Shown here in pieces: positions 37,191 to 45,610 of a stretch of 64,000 bases of DNA (positions within the stretch are counted from its first letter, which is position 1; every line of letters starts with the position of its first letter). This DNA is from Flavobacterium sp. N3904. GTDB lineage: Bacteria > Bacteroidota > Bacteroidia > Flavobacteriales > Flavobacteriaceae. The position numbers were made by a program, and so were the translations under genes. The notes under the pieces were generated by a model that searched no databases, was not told where the DNA came from, and was given only the letters and a program-made list of their open reading frames with translations. The stretch lies in assembly GCF_025947305.1 (NCBI RefSeq), contig NZ_CP110009.1:1674001-1738000 (forward strand), read 5' to 3'.

Positions 37191-38183
37191 TTGAAATTGG
37201 AAAATATACCAACCACAATTACAATACAAAATTTTACTACCGAAAGTGGTGCTTTTTATGCTGCCATCAATTTGAGTTATCAGCTTTTTGGTCCAGCATT
37301 GCATACGGCACCTATCGTTTTGGTCAATCACGCATTAACAGGGAATTCACAAGTGGTGGGTTTGAAAGGATGGTGGAATGTACTTATTGGCGAAAACAGA
37401 ACCATAGACACCAACAAATATACCATACTCGCTTTTAATGTGCCTGGAAATGGTTTTGACGATACTATAATCGATAACTATTTGGATTTTACGGCCAGAG
37501 ATGTGGCTAGACTTTTTATAGAAGGACTTAAAATACTTCAAATTAAGCAATTGTTTGCGATTATTGGAGGTTCTGTAGGTGGCGGAATAGCTTGGGAAAT
37601 CGCTGCTTTGTCACCACAAATCACAAAACATTTAATTCCGATTGCAACCGATTGGAAATCTACTGATTGGTTGATTGCCAATTGTTTTTTGCAAGAACAA
37701 ATTTTGAATAATTCGGCAAAGCCAATTGAAGACGCTCGCATTCACGCGATGTTGTGTTACCGAACACCGGAGTCTTTTAAAGCAAAATTTGATCGAACAA
37801 CCAATGAAGAATTGGCCGTTTTTAATATCGAAAGCTGGCTGAACCATCACGGGGAGAAGTTGCAAAAAAGGTTTCAGCTTTCGGCGTATAAATTGATGAA
37901 TCAATTATTGAAAACGATAGATATTTCTAGAAACAGAGATTCTTTTGTTGCTGTCGCGTCACAAATTGAAGCAGATATTCATATTATTGGAATTAATTCA
38001 GATTTGTTTTTTACGGTAAATGAGAACAAAGAGACCTACGAAATATTGAAAAAACACAAAGAGAATGTGACGTTTCAAGAGATTGATTCCATTCACGGAC
38101 ACGATGCTTTCTTGATTGAATATAAACAATTGGATAATTTGTTGAAAGGAGTTTTTAAGTTAGAAAAAAATATATCAAAATGA
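37191..38183 (+). CDS. metX: Homoserine O-acetyltransferase (MetX-like alpha/beta hydrolase)
   Basis: Acetylates homoserine to give the MetY substrate. The 330-residue alpha/beta-hydrolase fold has an oxyanion-side VLVNHALTGNSQVVG (about 43-57), the nucleophile Ser128 in IIGGSVGGGIAWE, the acid Asp271 in IGINSDLFF, and His304 in IHGHDAFL, the MetX signature. It is a little shorter than typical MetX. The start is the TTG at 37191; the frame is open about 55 nt further upstream but has no ATG or GTG. The stop overlaps thrA by 4 nt (ATGA). The product, acetyl- rather than succinyl-homoserine, is inferred from the family. Confidence 0.88.
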   Translation: MKLENIPTTITIQNFTTESGAFYAAINLSYQLFGPALHTAPIVLVNHALTGNSQVVGLKGWWNVLIGENRTIDTNKYTILAFNVPGNGFDDTIIDNYLDFTARDVARLFIEGLKILQIKQLFAIIGGSVGGGIAWEIAALSPQITKHLIPIATDWKSTDWLIANCFLQEQILNNSAKPIEDARIHAMLCYRTPESFKAKFDRTTNEELAVFNIESWLNHHGEKLQKRFQLSAYKLMNQLLKTIDISRNRDSFVAVASQIEADIHIIGINSDLFFTVNENKETYEILKKHKENVTFQEIDSIHGHDAFLIEYKQLDNLLKGVFKLEKNISK

Positions 38184-40594
38184 AAATATTAAAATTTGGA
38201 GGAAAGTCTTTGTCAAATGGAGACGGAATCAATAAGGTAGTGGCAATTATTGCCGGAAAGGTAAATAATGGAGAGCAGATTGCTGTGGTGGTTTCTGCAC
38301 GTGGGAACGCAACGGACGAATTGGAAGAAATATTGGCTTTGGCTTCTAAAAACGGAGATTACAAACCGCTTTTTGAAGATTTTAAGAGTTATCAGCAAGA
38401 CGTTTATGAGGATGTGGATTTGTCTGAAGAGTTCAATAAATTGGAAAAACTTTTTGAAGGAGTAAGCCTGATTGGAGATTATAGTGTAAAAATTAAGGAT
38501 GAAGTGTTGTCTAAAGGCGAGCTGATTTCGGCTAAATTACTGACGGCTATTTTAATAAAAAACGGTATAAATGCTCACTTTGCAGATACAAGAGAGTTGA
38601 TAAAAACCGACTCGAATTATGGTGATGCGCAACCAGTTGAGCAATTGTCTAAGAAAAATGTGGTGGCTTATTTTAAGGCACATAATGGTACAACGGTTAA
38701 TGTTGTGACAGGTTTTATTGGTTCGAATAGTAAAAATGAAGCGACAACATTAGGTAGAAACGGTAGTAATTATACCGCTTCATTGTTAGCGAATTATCTG
38801 GATGCAACGGAACTTCAAAATTACACACACGTTGACGGAATTTATACAGCAAACCCTGATTTGGTTTTGGATGCCAAAAAAATAGATCATTTGTCTTTTA
38901 ACGAAGCGAATGAGTTGGCCAATTTTGGAGCAACTATTTTGCACGCAAAAACTATTATTCCTTTGTTGGAAAAAAATATTCCGCTTCGAATTTTGAATAC
39001 ATTCAATCACGAAAATCAAGGAACATTAATTACTTCCAGAGCAGATAAAGAAGGAATCAAAACACTTTCTGTTCTTGAAAATGTAGCTTTGGTTAATCTG
39101 GAAGGTCGAGGATTACTTGGAAAAACCGGAGTTGACGCCCGTATTTTTAAGGTAATGGGAGATAACGAAATTAGCGTTAGCATAATTTCACAAGGTTCGT
39201 CTGAAAGAGGAATCGGGCTCGTGGTTGATGCTGACAAAGCGACGAAGGCGATGATCGAACTCGAAAGAGAATTTGAAAATGATTTTTATTCGAAAGATGT
39301 CAATAAAATTACGGTTACCGATAATGTTTCGGTAATTTCGATTATCGGACAGGATTTGAGTACGTTTCATAAACCGTATACGGCTTTGATCAAAAACAAA
39401 ATTGTTCCAATCCTTTTCAACAACACGGTGACGGGTAAAAACGTTAGTTTGGTGGTGAAAAAATCGGAGTTGAACAAAGCGTTGAATGTGATTCATGGAG
39501 AGATTTTTGGAGTTTCGAAGAAAATAAATATTGCAATTTTTGGTCACGGATTGGTAGGAGGAACGTTGATTAATCAAATTTTAGAATCGGCTGGAGCTAT
39601 CGAAAAACGCAAAGGAATCAAACTGAATGTTTTTGCTATTGCCAATTCCAAAAATGTGCTTTTGAATAAAAATGGAGTCTCGCCAAATTGGAGAAATGAA
39701 ATTCAAACCAACGGAACTTCATACACAATCGAGGATGTTATTGCTTTTGCCAATGAGCATCACTTGGAGAATTTGATTGCTATTGACAATTCGGCATCTA
39801 CTACTTTTGTTGAAAATTATATCAAATTGGCCGAGAACAGTTTTGACTTAATTTCGTCCAATAAAGTGGCGAATACGTTGAGTTATTCATTCTACAAACA
39901 GTTGAGACAAGTATTGGAAGACAATCAAAAAACCTACCTTTATGAAACCAATGTTGGCGCGGGTTTACCATTGATTGATACCATAAAATTATTGCACCTT
40001 TCGGGTGAAAATATCACTAAGATAAAAGGAGTTTTCTCAGGAACTTTGAGTTACTTATTCAATAATTTCTCTGCGAAAGACGCTCCTTTTAGCGAAATAC
40101 TAAAAGAAGCCATCGATAACGGCTATACAGAGCCAGACCCAAGAGAGGACCTTTGCGGAAACGACGTGGGTAGAAAATTATTGATTTTGGCGAGAGAATT
40201 GGATTTGCAAAATGAGTTTGAGGAAATTAATATTCAGAATTTAATTCCGGAACATTTGCGTGAAGGTGATGTTCCTGATTTCTTGAACAAATTGACAGAG
40301 TTTGATCCCATTTATGCTAAAATCAAAGCAGATCAACAACCCAATCACGTGTTGCGATACATTGGAGAATTATCGGGTGATTTGCAAAACGATAAAGGAA
40401 ATCTGGAAGTGAAATTGGTTTCGGTACCAAAAGAAACTGCTTTGGGTGGATTGAAAGGTTCAGATTCGTTCTTCGAAATTTACACAGAATCTTATGGAGA
40501 TCGACCAATTGTAATTCAAGGTGCAGGAGCAGGTTCGGCAGTTACGGCTAGAGGGGTTTTTGGTGATATTTTGAGATTATCGGATAAAGGGTAA
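38180..40594 (+). CDS. thrA: Bifunctional aspartokinase / homoserine dehydrogenase
   Basis: Performs the first and third steps from aspartate to homoserine. The N-terminal kinase domain (about 1-270) starts KILKFGGKSLSNG, with Lys where most aspartokinases have Thr (KFGGTS). ACT domains occupy about 300-440 (FKVMGDNEISVSIISQGSSE). The homoserine dehydrogenase domain (about 450-804) has NIAIFGHGLVGGTLINQ as dinucleotide-binding motif and ETNVGAGLPLIDTIKLL. It is translationally coupled to metX, so this copy is under the SAM riboswitch and dedicated to methionine. Confidence 0.96.
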   Translation: MKILKFGGKSLSNGDGINKVVAIIAGKVNNGEQIAVVVSARGNATDELEEILALASKNGDYKPLFEDFKSYQQDVYEDVDLSEEFNKLEKLFEGVSLIGDYSVKIKDEVLSKGELISAKLLTAILIKNGINAHFADTRELIKTDSNYGDAQPVEQLSKKNVVAYFKAHNGTTVNVVTGFIGSNSKNEATTLGRNGSNYTASLLANYLDATELQNYTHVDGIYTANPDLVLDAKKIDHLSFNEANELANFGATILHAKTIIPLLEKNIPLRILNTFNHENQGTLITSRADKEGIKTLSVLENVALVNLEGRGLLGKTGVDARIFKVMGDNEISVSIISQGSSERGIGLVVDADKATKAMIELEREFENDFYSKDVNKITVTDNVSVISIIGQDLSTFHKPYTALIKNKIVPILFNNTVTGKNVSLVVKKSELNKALNVIHGEIFGVSKKINIAIFGHGLVGGTLINQILESAGAIEKRKGIKLNVFAIANSKNVLLNKNGVSPNWRNEIQTNGTSYTIEDVIAFANEHHLENLIAIDNSASTTFVENYIKLAENSFDLISSNKVANTLSYSFYKQLRQVLEDNQKTYLYETNVGAGLPLIDTIKLLHLSGENITKIKGVFSGTLSYLFNNFSAKDAPFSEILKEAIDNGYTEPDPREDLCGNDVGRKLLILARELDLQNEFEEINIQNLIPEHLREGDVPDFLNKLTEFDPIYAKIKADQQPNHVLRYIGELSGDLQNDKGNLEVKLVSVPKETALGGLKGSDSFFEIYTESYGDRPIVIQGAGAGSAVTARGVFGDILRLSDKG

Positions 40595-40621
40595 AAAAAG
40601 TAATCAGTGATCAGTTTTTAA

Positions 40622-40679
40622 ATAAAAAATCCGTTGAATCCGCGTTAGAAAATCGCATTATTAGCATTTAAAATAATAG
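40622..40679 (+). repeat. Intergenic direct repeat, copy 1
   Basis: Contains TCCGTTGAATCCGCGTTAG and AAAATCGCATTATTAGCATTT. It is a near copy of 40922-40980 and, like it, ends directly before a start codon. Confidence 0.7.
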
Positions 40680-40681
40680 TT

Positions 40682-40924
40682 ATGGTAGAAGTTTTTAGTG
40701 GGTCATATTTTGAAGCAATGAATGTTAGAAATTTATTAGAAGGAAAAGAAATTTCAGTTTTTACCCAAAACGAATATATGTCAAATATTGAGCCTTGGGT
40801 TGTTGCTTCGGGAGGTTTAAATCCTGTAAAACTTCAAGTTGATGAGCTGGATTTTGATGCATCAAAAATAATAATTGAGGATTATTTAAATGGCAATAAT
40901 AATTTAGAAACTGAAGATCAATAA
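40682..40924 (+). CDS. DUF2007 domain protein
   Basis: An 80-residue protein of the DUF2007 (putative signal-transducing) family: VEVFSGSYFEAMNVRNLLEG at the start, a middle VASGGLNPVKLQVDELD and a short acidic tail. Such proteins are small ferredoxin-like folds with no proven role. It is flanked on both sides by the same intergenic repeat and lies between thrA and the OsmC gene in the same direction. Confidence 0.78.
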   Translation: MVEVFSGSYFEAMNVRNLLEGKEISVFTQNEYMSNIEPWVVASGGLNPVKLQVDELDFDASKIIIEDYLNGNNNLETEDQ

Positions 40925-40980
40925 AAAAATCTGCTGAATCTGCGTTTGAAAATCTGCATCATCAGCGTTTAAAAAAGATA
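40922..40980 (+). repeat. Intergenic direct repeat, copy 2
   Basis: TCTGCTGAATCTGCGTTTG followed by AAAATCTGCATCATCAGCGTTT. It overlaps the DUF2007 stop codon and ends 4 nt before the OsmC ATG. Aligns with copy 1 over its full length. Confidence 0.7.
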
Positions 40981-40983
40981 ATA

Positions 40984-41418
40984 ATGAAAATAACACTTAA
41001 CAGAGTAAACGACAACTTCCATTTCGAAATGAAAAACGAACGTGGAATGGTTGTAAATGTAGATAGCCGTCCAGAATTTGGTGGTAATGACATGGGGCCA
41101 AGCCCAATGGAATTGGTATTAATGGGTGTTGCAGGATGTAGCGGAATTGATATGATTTCGATTCTAAAGAAACAGCGTCAGGAAATCACTTCTTTCAAGG
41201 CTGAGGTAGAAGGCGAACGCGTGCAAGTTGGTGAAGCAAAACCATTCAAAGATATTCACGTTGTGTTTTATTTGGAAGGACCAATCAACGGAGAAAAGGC
41301 GTTGAAAGCAGCACAACTTTCTTTCGAGAAATATTGTTCGGTTTCCAAAACACTAGAACCAACCGCAACAATACATTATAAAGTAGTTTTGAACGGAGAA
41401 GAATTAGCGAAAATCTAA
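40984..41418 (+). CDS. OsmC family protein
   Basis: A 144-residue protein of the OsmC/Ohr superfamily, thiol peroxidases that reduce organic hydroperoxides. The second cysteine region VAGCSGIDMISILKK (about 49-63) and the downstream LSFEKYCSVSKTLEPTATIHY (about 109-129) give the two-cysteine pattern of OsmC. It sits between thrA and metZ in one direction, so it is probably part of the methionine transcript and may protect sulfur intermediates or enzyme thiols. Confidence 0.88.
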   Translation: MKITLNRVNDNFHFEMKNERGMVVNVDSRPEFGGNDMGPSPMELVLMGVAGCSGIDMISILKKQRQEITSFKAEVEGERVQVGEAKPFKDIHVVFYLEGPINGEKALKAAQLSFEKYCSVSKTLEPTATIHYKVVLNGEELAKI

Positions 41419-41549
41419 ATTCATCAACTTTTGAACTTTAATATTAAATAATTATAAAGCCTTTTATTTACAAATCTCAAGAAAAAACTTTGCGAATCTT
41501 TGCTTTTTCTTTGTGAATCTTCGTGATATAGCTTTAAAAATAAATAACA

Positions 41550-42722
41550 ATGAACGAACAAGAATTTGGTTTTGAAACGCAAGCCATACGTACCCAATTA
41601 GAAAGAACGCAATTTCAAGAGCACTCAGTGCCTTTATACTTAACATCTAGTTTTGTATTTGAAGATGCCGAAGATATGCGTGCTTCATTTGCAGACGAGA
41701 AAGATCGAAATATCTATAGCCGTTACAGTAACCCCAATACTAACGAATTTATAGAAAAAATTTGTAAAATGGAAGGTGCTGAGTCGGGATTTGCCTTTGC
41801 TTCGGGAATGGCAGCCGTGTATTCAACTTTGGCGGCTTTGTTGAACTCCGGAGAACATATTGTTTCGGCAAGCAGTGTTTTTGGAGCAACACATTCGTTA
41901 TTTATCAATTATTTTCCAAAATGGGGAATTGAAACATCATATTTTGATATCGATAAACCCGAAACCATTGAAAGTTTTATAAAGCCAAACACAAAGATTC
42001 TTTTTGCCGAATCGCCAACCAATCCAGCAGTAGATATTATTGATTTGGAATTGTTAGGAGCTATTGCCAAAAAGCACAATTTGATTTTAATTATCGACAA
42101 CTGTTTTGCTACACCGTATTTACAGCAACCGATAAAATGGGGCGCACATTTGGTGGTACATTCAGCAACAAAATTAATAGATGGACAAGGTAGAGTTTTG
42201 GGTGGGATAACAGTTGGAGATGCTGAATTAATTCAGAAAATCTATTTATTTTCTCGACTTACCGGTCCTTCCTTATCCCCATTTAATGCCTGGGTATTAT
42301 CAAAAAGCTTAGAGACTTTGGCTATTCGTTTAGACAGACATTGTGAAAACGCCTTGAAAGTGGCAGAGTTTCTGGAAAGCCATCCTCAGGTTAATAAAGT
42401 AAAGTATCCTTTCTTAAAATCACATCCACAATACGAAATTGCCAAAAAGCAAATGAAATTAGGAGGCAATATAGTTGCTTTTGAAATCAAAGGCGGAATT
42501 GAAGCGGGAAGAGCTTTTTTGGATAAAATAAAATTATGTTCGTTGTCACCAAATTTAGGCGATACGAGAACAATCGTTACGCATCCGGCCTCTACAACTC
42601 ACAGTAAATTGACTATTGAGGAGCGTTTGGCGGTGAGTATTACTGATGGATTGGTACGCGTTTCTGTAGGTTTGGAAACTGTAGAAGATGTTATTGCCGA
42701 TTTAACGCAGGCCTTATCGTAA
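41550..42722 (+). CDS. metZ: O-succinylhomoserine sulfhydrylase-like / cystathionine gamma-synthase family PLP enzyme
   Basis: A second trans-sulfuration enzyme, 390 residues: FETQAIRTQLERTQFQEHSVPLYLTSSFVF (about 8-37), YSRYSNPNTNEFIEKICKMEG, the PLP lysine in VVHSATKLIDGQGRVLGG and VTHPASTTHSKLT near the C-terminus. The motifs fit MetZ better than MetB, but specificity cannot be decided from sequence alone. With metY it gives two apparent routes to homocysteine. The upstream gap holds short ctttgYgaatctt repeats typical of these spacers. Confidence 0.85.
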   Translation: MNEQEFGFETQAIRTQLERTQFQEHSVPLYLTSSFVFEDAEDMRASFADEKDRNIYSRYSNPNTNEFIEKICKMEGAESGFAFASGMAAVYSTLAALLNSGEHIVSASSVFGATHSLFINYFPKWGIETSYFDIDKPETIESFIKPNTKILFAESPTNPAVDIIDLELLGAIAKKHNLILIIDNCFATPYLQQPIKWGAHLVVHSATKLIDGQGRVLGGITVGDAELIQKIYLFSRLTGPSLSPFNAWVLSKSLETLAIRLDRHCENALKVAEFLESHPQVNKVKYPFLKSHPQYEIAKKQMKLGGNIVAFEIKGGIEAGRAFLDKIKLCSLSPNLGDTRTIVTHPASTTHSKLTIEERLAVSITDGLVRVSVGLETVEDVIADLTQALS

Positions 42723-42812
42723 GTAAAGATTTTAGTTGATTTTTCTTAAATAAAAAAGATTATATTTGTAAGAAATCAAAATAGTCATAATCAATTAGAA
42801 TTAATTTTAGAT

Positions 42813-43313
42813 ATGAAAAACACTACTTATTATTTAGACGAAAAATTATTAGCATCAAGTGGAACTAGGTTTATGAATTATATTTTAGACTTAGTTTTTT
42901 ATATAATCGTAATTGTTTTTATTGCTTTTATAGGAGCTATAGTTGCTGCGTTATTGGGTTTGTCAAATTTACTTCTTTGGATGCAAAATATTTCGGACTT
43001 ACAATCCAACTTAATAGCTATTGTTGTGATGATAATTTATTACACTCTAACGGAAGGTTTTTTAGGTAGGTCTTTTGCTAAATTTATAACCGGAACTATA
43101 GTGGTAGATGAAAATGGTGAAAAGCCATCATTTGGGATTCTTTTTCAAAGAACGCTTTGTCGCTTAATTCCGTTTGAAGCTTTTTCTTTTTTAGGTAGTT
43201 CCGGAAGGGGTTGGCATGATTCCATTTCAGATACTTATGTTGTCGACAAAAAAGGATTGGAAGAAAGTCTAAGATTATTTCATGAAGTGGATCAAATAGG
43301 GGAACTTTCATAA
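42813..43313 (+). CDS. RDD family membrane protein
   Basis: A 166-residue protein with the RDD pattern: SGTRFMNYILDLVFYIIVIV with conserved Arg and Asp in the first helix (about 16-35), a second and a third membrane segment (about 60-85), and GRSFAKFITGTIVVDENGEKPSFG in the middle. Function of RDD proteins is generally unknown; some move small ions. TATATTTG (42761-42768) is a -7 element 44 nt upstream. Confidence 0.85.
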   Translation: MKNTTYYLDEKLLASSGTRFMNYILDLVFYIIVIVFIAFIGAIVAALLGLSNLLLWMQNISDLQSNLIAIVVMIIYYTLTEGFLGRSFAKFITGTIVVDENGEKPSFGILFQRTLCRLIPFEAFSFLGSSGRGWHDSISDTYVVDKKGLEESLRLFHEVDQIGELS

Positions 43314-43334
43314 AGAGGCCTAAATATAGCAATA

Positions 43335-43363
43335 GCCCACGGTTTTAATCGTGGGTTTTGTGT
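43335..43363 (+). terminator. Terminator after the RDD gene
   Basis: CCCACG (43338-43343), loop GTTTTAAT, CGTGGG (43352-43357), then TTTT. Short but GC-rich. Confidence 0.65.
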
Positions 43364-43456
43364 TTAATAGGGTTGATGTTATTGTTGATTTGGAACAAAA
43401 TAAATCTGTTTTGATTTGTTAAAATTGTAAATTTGGTTTTGTAACATCACAAACAA

Positions 43457-43975
43457 ATGAAATCAAGATTAATCATTTTATCGGATTTATGGGGAAAAGA
43501 AAAATCTGATTGGGTTTCAGTCTATGTTGAATTATTGAAGGATAAATTCGAAATTCAATATTATGATTGTTGTGATTTGGGAGCAATAGATAAAACTCTT
43601 TATACCGAAGAAAATCTTCACACTCAGTTTGTTAATGCAGGAATCGAAAAGGCAGTTGAGCAACTTTTGAAAGAAGAAAAGAATGAAATTGATGTTCTAG
43701 CCTTTAGTATCGGTGGAATAATTGCTTGGAAAGCAACTTTGAAGGGATTGACTGTTAAAAGTCTATTTGCAGTTTCATCGACAAGATTACGATATGAGAA
43801 TGAAATTCCGAATGGAACAATAAAGCTTTATTATGGAGAAAATGACAGCAATAGACCAAATGATAATTGGTTTGAAAAACATCCCATAAATTCCGAAATT
43901 ATAAAAAATAAGGAACACAATTTTTATACGGAAAAACATTTTGCAGAATCGATTTGCAAGGAAATTTTAAAATAG
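43457..43975 (+). CDS. Small alpha/beta hydrolase-like protein
   Basis: A 172-residue protein with a compact hydrolase-type fold: SRLIILSDLWGKEKSDW at the start and a nucleophile elbow VLAFSIGGIIAWKATL (about 80-95, Ser in FSIGG). A later Asp (YYGENDSNRP) and His (NKEHNFYTEKHF) could complete a triad. No substrate can be assigned. TAAATTTG (43428-43435) is a -7 element 21 nt before the ATG. Confidence 0.65.
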   Translation: MKSRLIILSDLWGKEKSDWVSVYVELLKDKFEIQYYDCCDLGAIDKTLYTEENLHTQFVNAGIEKAVEQLLKEEKNEIDVLAFSIGGIIAWKATLKGLTVKSLFAVSSTRLRYENEIPNGTIKLYYGENDSNRPNDNWFEKHPINSEIIKNKEHNFYTEKHFAESICKEILK

Positions 43976-44084
43976 TTTCATACAATTTGCTAAAAAAAGG
44001 ATAAAGTTTGTAGTTTCGTAATCAGATAAAAATCAAAAATAAGTTCCGATTGCTATCGGGATTAATCCACAATCTTAAATCACA

Positions 44085-44495
44085 ATGCTTTCAAAGAAAA
44101 CAAAATACGGAATAAAAGCACTGACTTTTTTGGCTCGACAAGAAGATAATTCGCCCGTTCAAATTGCCGAAATTGCAAAAAGCGAAAACATTTCGATTAA
44201 ATTTTTGGAAAGTATTTTATTACTCCTAAGATATTCTGGTTTTTTAGGAGCCAAAAAAGGAAAAGGTGGTGGTTATTATTTGATAAAAGATCCTAAAGAT
44301 ATCAATATGGCTCAAGTATATCGAATACTGGAAGGACCTATTGCACTTTTACCTTGTGTGAGTCATAACTTTTATGAGCCCTGCGAGGATTGTATTGACG
44401 AAGCCAATTGTTCTGTACATAAATTAATGACAGAAGTTCGCGACAATACTTTGATGATTTTAGAAAATAATTCCTTAGCAGATATTGCTTTTTAA
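44085..44495 (+). CDS. Rrf2 family transcriptional regulator with four C-terminal cysteines
   Basis: A 136-residue winged-helix regulator: MLSKKTKYGIKALTFLARQ at the start, helix-turn-helix at about 25-60 (VQIAEIAKSENISIKFLESIL) and the wing AKKGKGGGYYL. The C-terminal part has Cys91, Cys100, Cys103 and Cys109, so it may bind an Fe-S cluster like IscR or NsrR, although the spacing differs from IscR. It precedes the sulfate-assimilation operon and the TauE gene, both of which carry palindromic sites over their promoters, so I infer it is their regulator. Confidence 0.9.
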   Translation: MLSKKTKYGIKALTFLARQEDNSPVQIAEIAKSENISIKFLESILLLLRYSGFLGAKKGKGGGYYLIKDPKDINMAQVYRILEGPIALLPCVSHNFYEPCEDCIDEANCSVHKLMTEVRDNTLMILENNSLADIAF

Positions 44496-44637
44496 AAGAT
44501 TATCGAAAATTCACAAATTTTAGAATATTTAACATTCTTTTATTTTATGAATTTGCTTTTTTTACAAATTAGTATGGATGCTTAGGACTATTTTTTGAAA
44601 ACAGCTTAGATTTTTAATCTAAACAGACTTCTTTTGG

Positions 44638-45420
44638 CTAAAAAACCAATTTATATCCTACGAAAAATAACATTATTGCAATGGCATTTCTAAGAATTAA
44701 ATCTGGTACTTTTCCGCTCAACATACTTCCAACATAGATTCCTGGGAGAGATCCCATTAGCAACTGTCCTAATAGACCTAAATCTAAATTTCCCATCGAG
44801 GCATGTCCTATTCCTGCAACAAGAGTTAAAGGAACAGCATGAGCGATTTCGGTTCCAACCAATCGTGGAGTAGGCAAAAGTGGGTATAAGAAAAATAAAG
44901 TAACCGTACCCAAAGCACCAGCTCCAATTGAAGTTAGTGTAACGGTGGCTCCCAAAAGTACTCCAATAAGAATCGTTAATACATTTTGAGTTTTACTCTC
45001 ACTATGAAATTTATCACCAGCATGTTTTTGTGAAAATACGAGTAGTTTCTTTTTGAATAAAATGGCAATTGAAGTAAAAAGTAATGCCCAACCCAAGCTG
45101 TATTTTATAATTGTATTTATAGTAGTAATATCTGTTTTTATACTATGTAAAATCCACAAAGTTAGCATTGCGGCCGGAACACTGCCTAAAGAAAGCCAAC
45201 CTGTGATGGCCCAATTGATATTCTTTTTTTTGTGATGTACAAATACACCTCCCATTTTGGTAAATGCAGCATATAATAAATCGGTGCCCACTGCTGTTGT
45301 TGGTGGAATTCCAAACCACAATAAAATAGGTGTCATCAAAGAACCGCCACCAACTCCGGTTAATCCCACTACAAATCCAACTGTCAAACCTGCTACTACT
45401 AATCCTATTTGGAAATCCAT
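44638..45420 (-). CDS. TauE/SafE-family transporter
   Basis: A 260-residue membrane protein with eight hydrophobic segments and the family motifs GLTGVGGGSLMTPILLWFG (about 20-38) and TSIGAGALGTVTLFFLYPL (about 162-180), the two inverted repeats of TauE/SafE. Members export sulfite or sulfoacetate or import sulfur compounds. Because it is divergent from cysH and shares the candidate Rrf2 control region, and no CysPTWA transporter is present here, I suggest a role in sulfate or sulfite traffic. Confidence 0.88.
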   Translation of the reverse strand: MDFQIGLVVAGLTVGFVVGLTGVGGGSLMTPILLWFGIPPTTAVGTDLLYAAFTKMGGVFVHHKKKNINWAITGWLSLGSVPAAMLTLWILHSIKTDITTINTIIKYSLGWALLFTSIAILFKKKLLVFSQKHAGDKFHSESKTQNVLTILIGVLLGATVTLTSIGAGALGTVTLFFLYPLLPTPRLVGTEIAHAVPLTLVAGIGHASMGNLDLGLLGQLLMGSLPGIYVGSMLSGKVPDLILRNAIAIMLFFVGYKLVF

Positions 45421-45438
45421 GATATTTTAAAATTTTGA

Positions 45439-45476
45439 CAAAAATACATATTTTTTACAATACTCCTATAGGAGTA
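45439..45476 (-). promoter_or_regulatory. tauE promoter with palindromic candidate Rrf2 operator
   Basis: On the minus strand TATTTTTG (45446-45439) is a perfect -7 element. Just upstream, TACTCCTATAGGAGTA (45461-45476) is a perfect 16-bp palindrome placed between the -33 and -7 regions. A repressor bound there would block the polymerase. The CCnATAGG core recurs at the cysH promoter. Confidence 0.6.
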
Positions 45477-45526
45477 GTAGAATTTATTATTTATTATTTT
45501 TTAATATAAAAAGTCAAGGTATTATT

Positions 45527-45584
45527 TTGATATATAGAAATAAGTAGTATTTTTGCATTTTAATCTAGTATTCCGATAGGGTAA
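45527..45584 (+). promoter_or_regulatory. cysH promoter with second candidate Rrf2 site
   Basis: TTG (45527-45529), 18 nt, TATTTTTGC (45548-45556). TATTCCGATAGGGTAA (45569-45584) starts 13 nt after the -7, across the expected transcription start; it shares TAnTCCnATAGG with the perfect palindrome at 45461. Position and similarity suggest an operator, imperfectly palindromic. Confidence 0.58.
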
Positions 45585-45610
45585 TAGATTTACAAAATAC
45601 AGACATAAAT

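Noticed and set aside
44043..44064. TTCCGATTGCTATCGGGA before the Rrf2 gene as an autoregulatory operator
   Set aside because: The spacing and core differ from the CCnATAGG sites at tauE and cysH; it looks like a common small hairpin instead.
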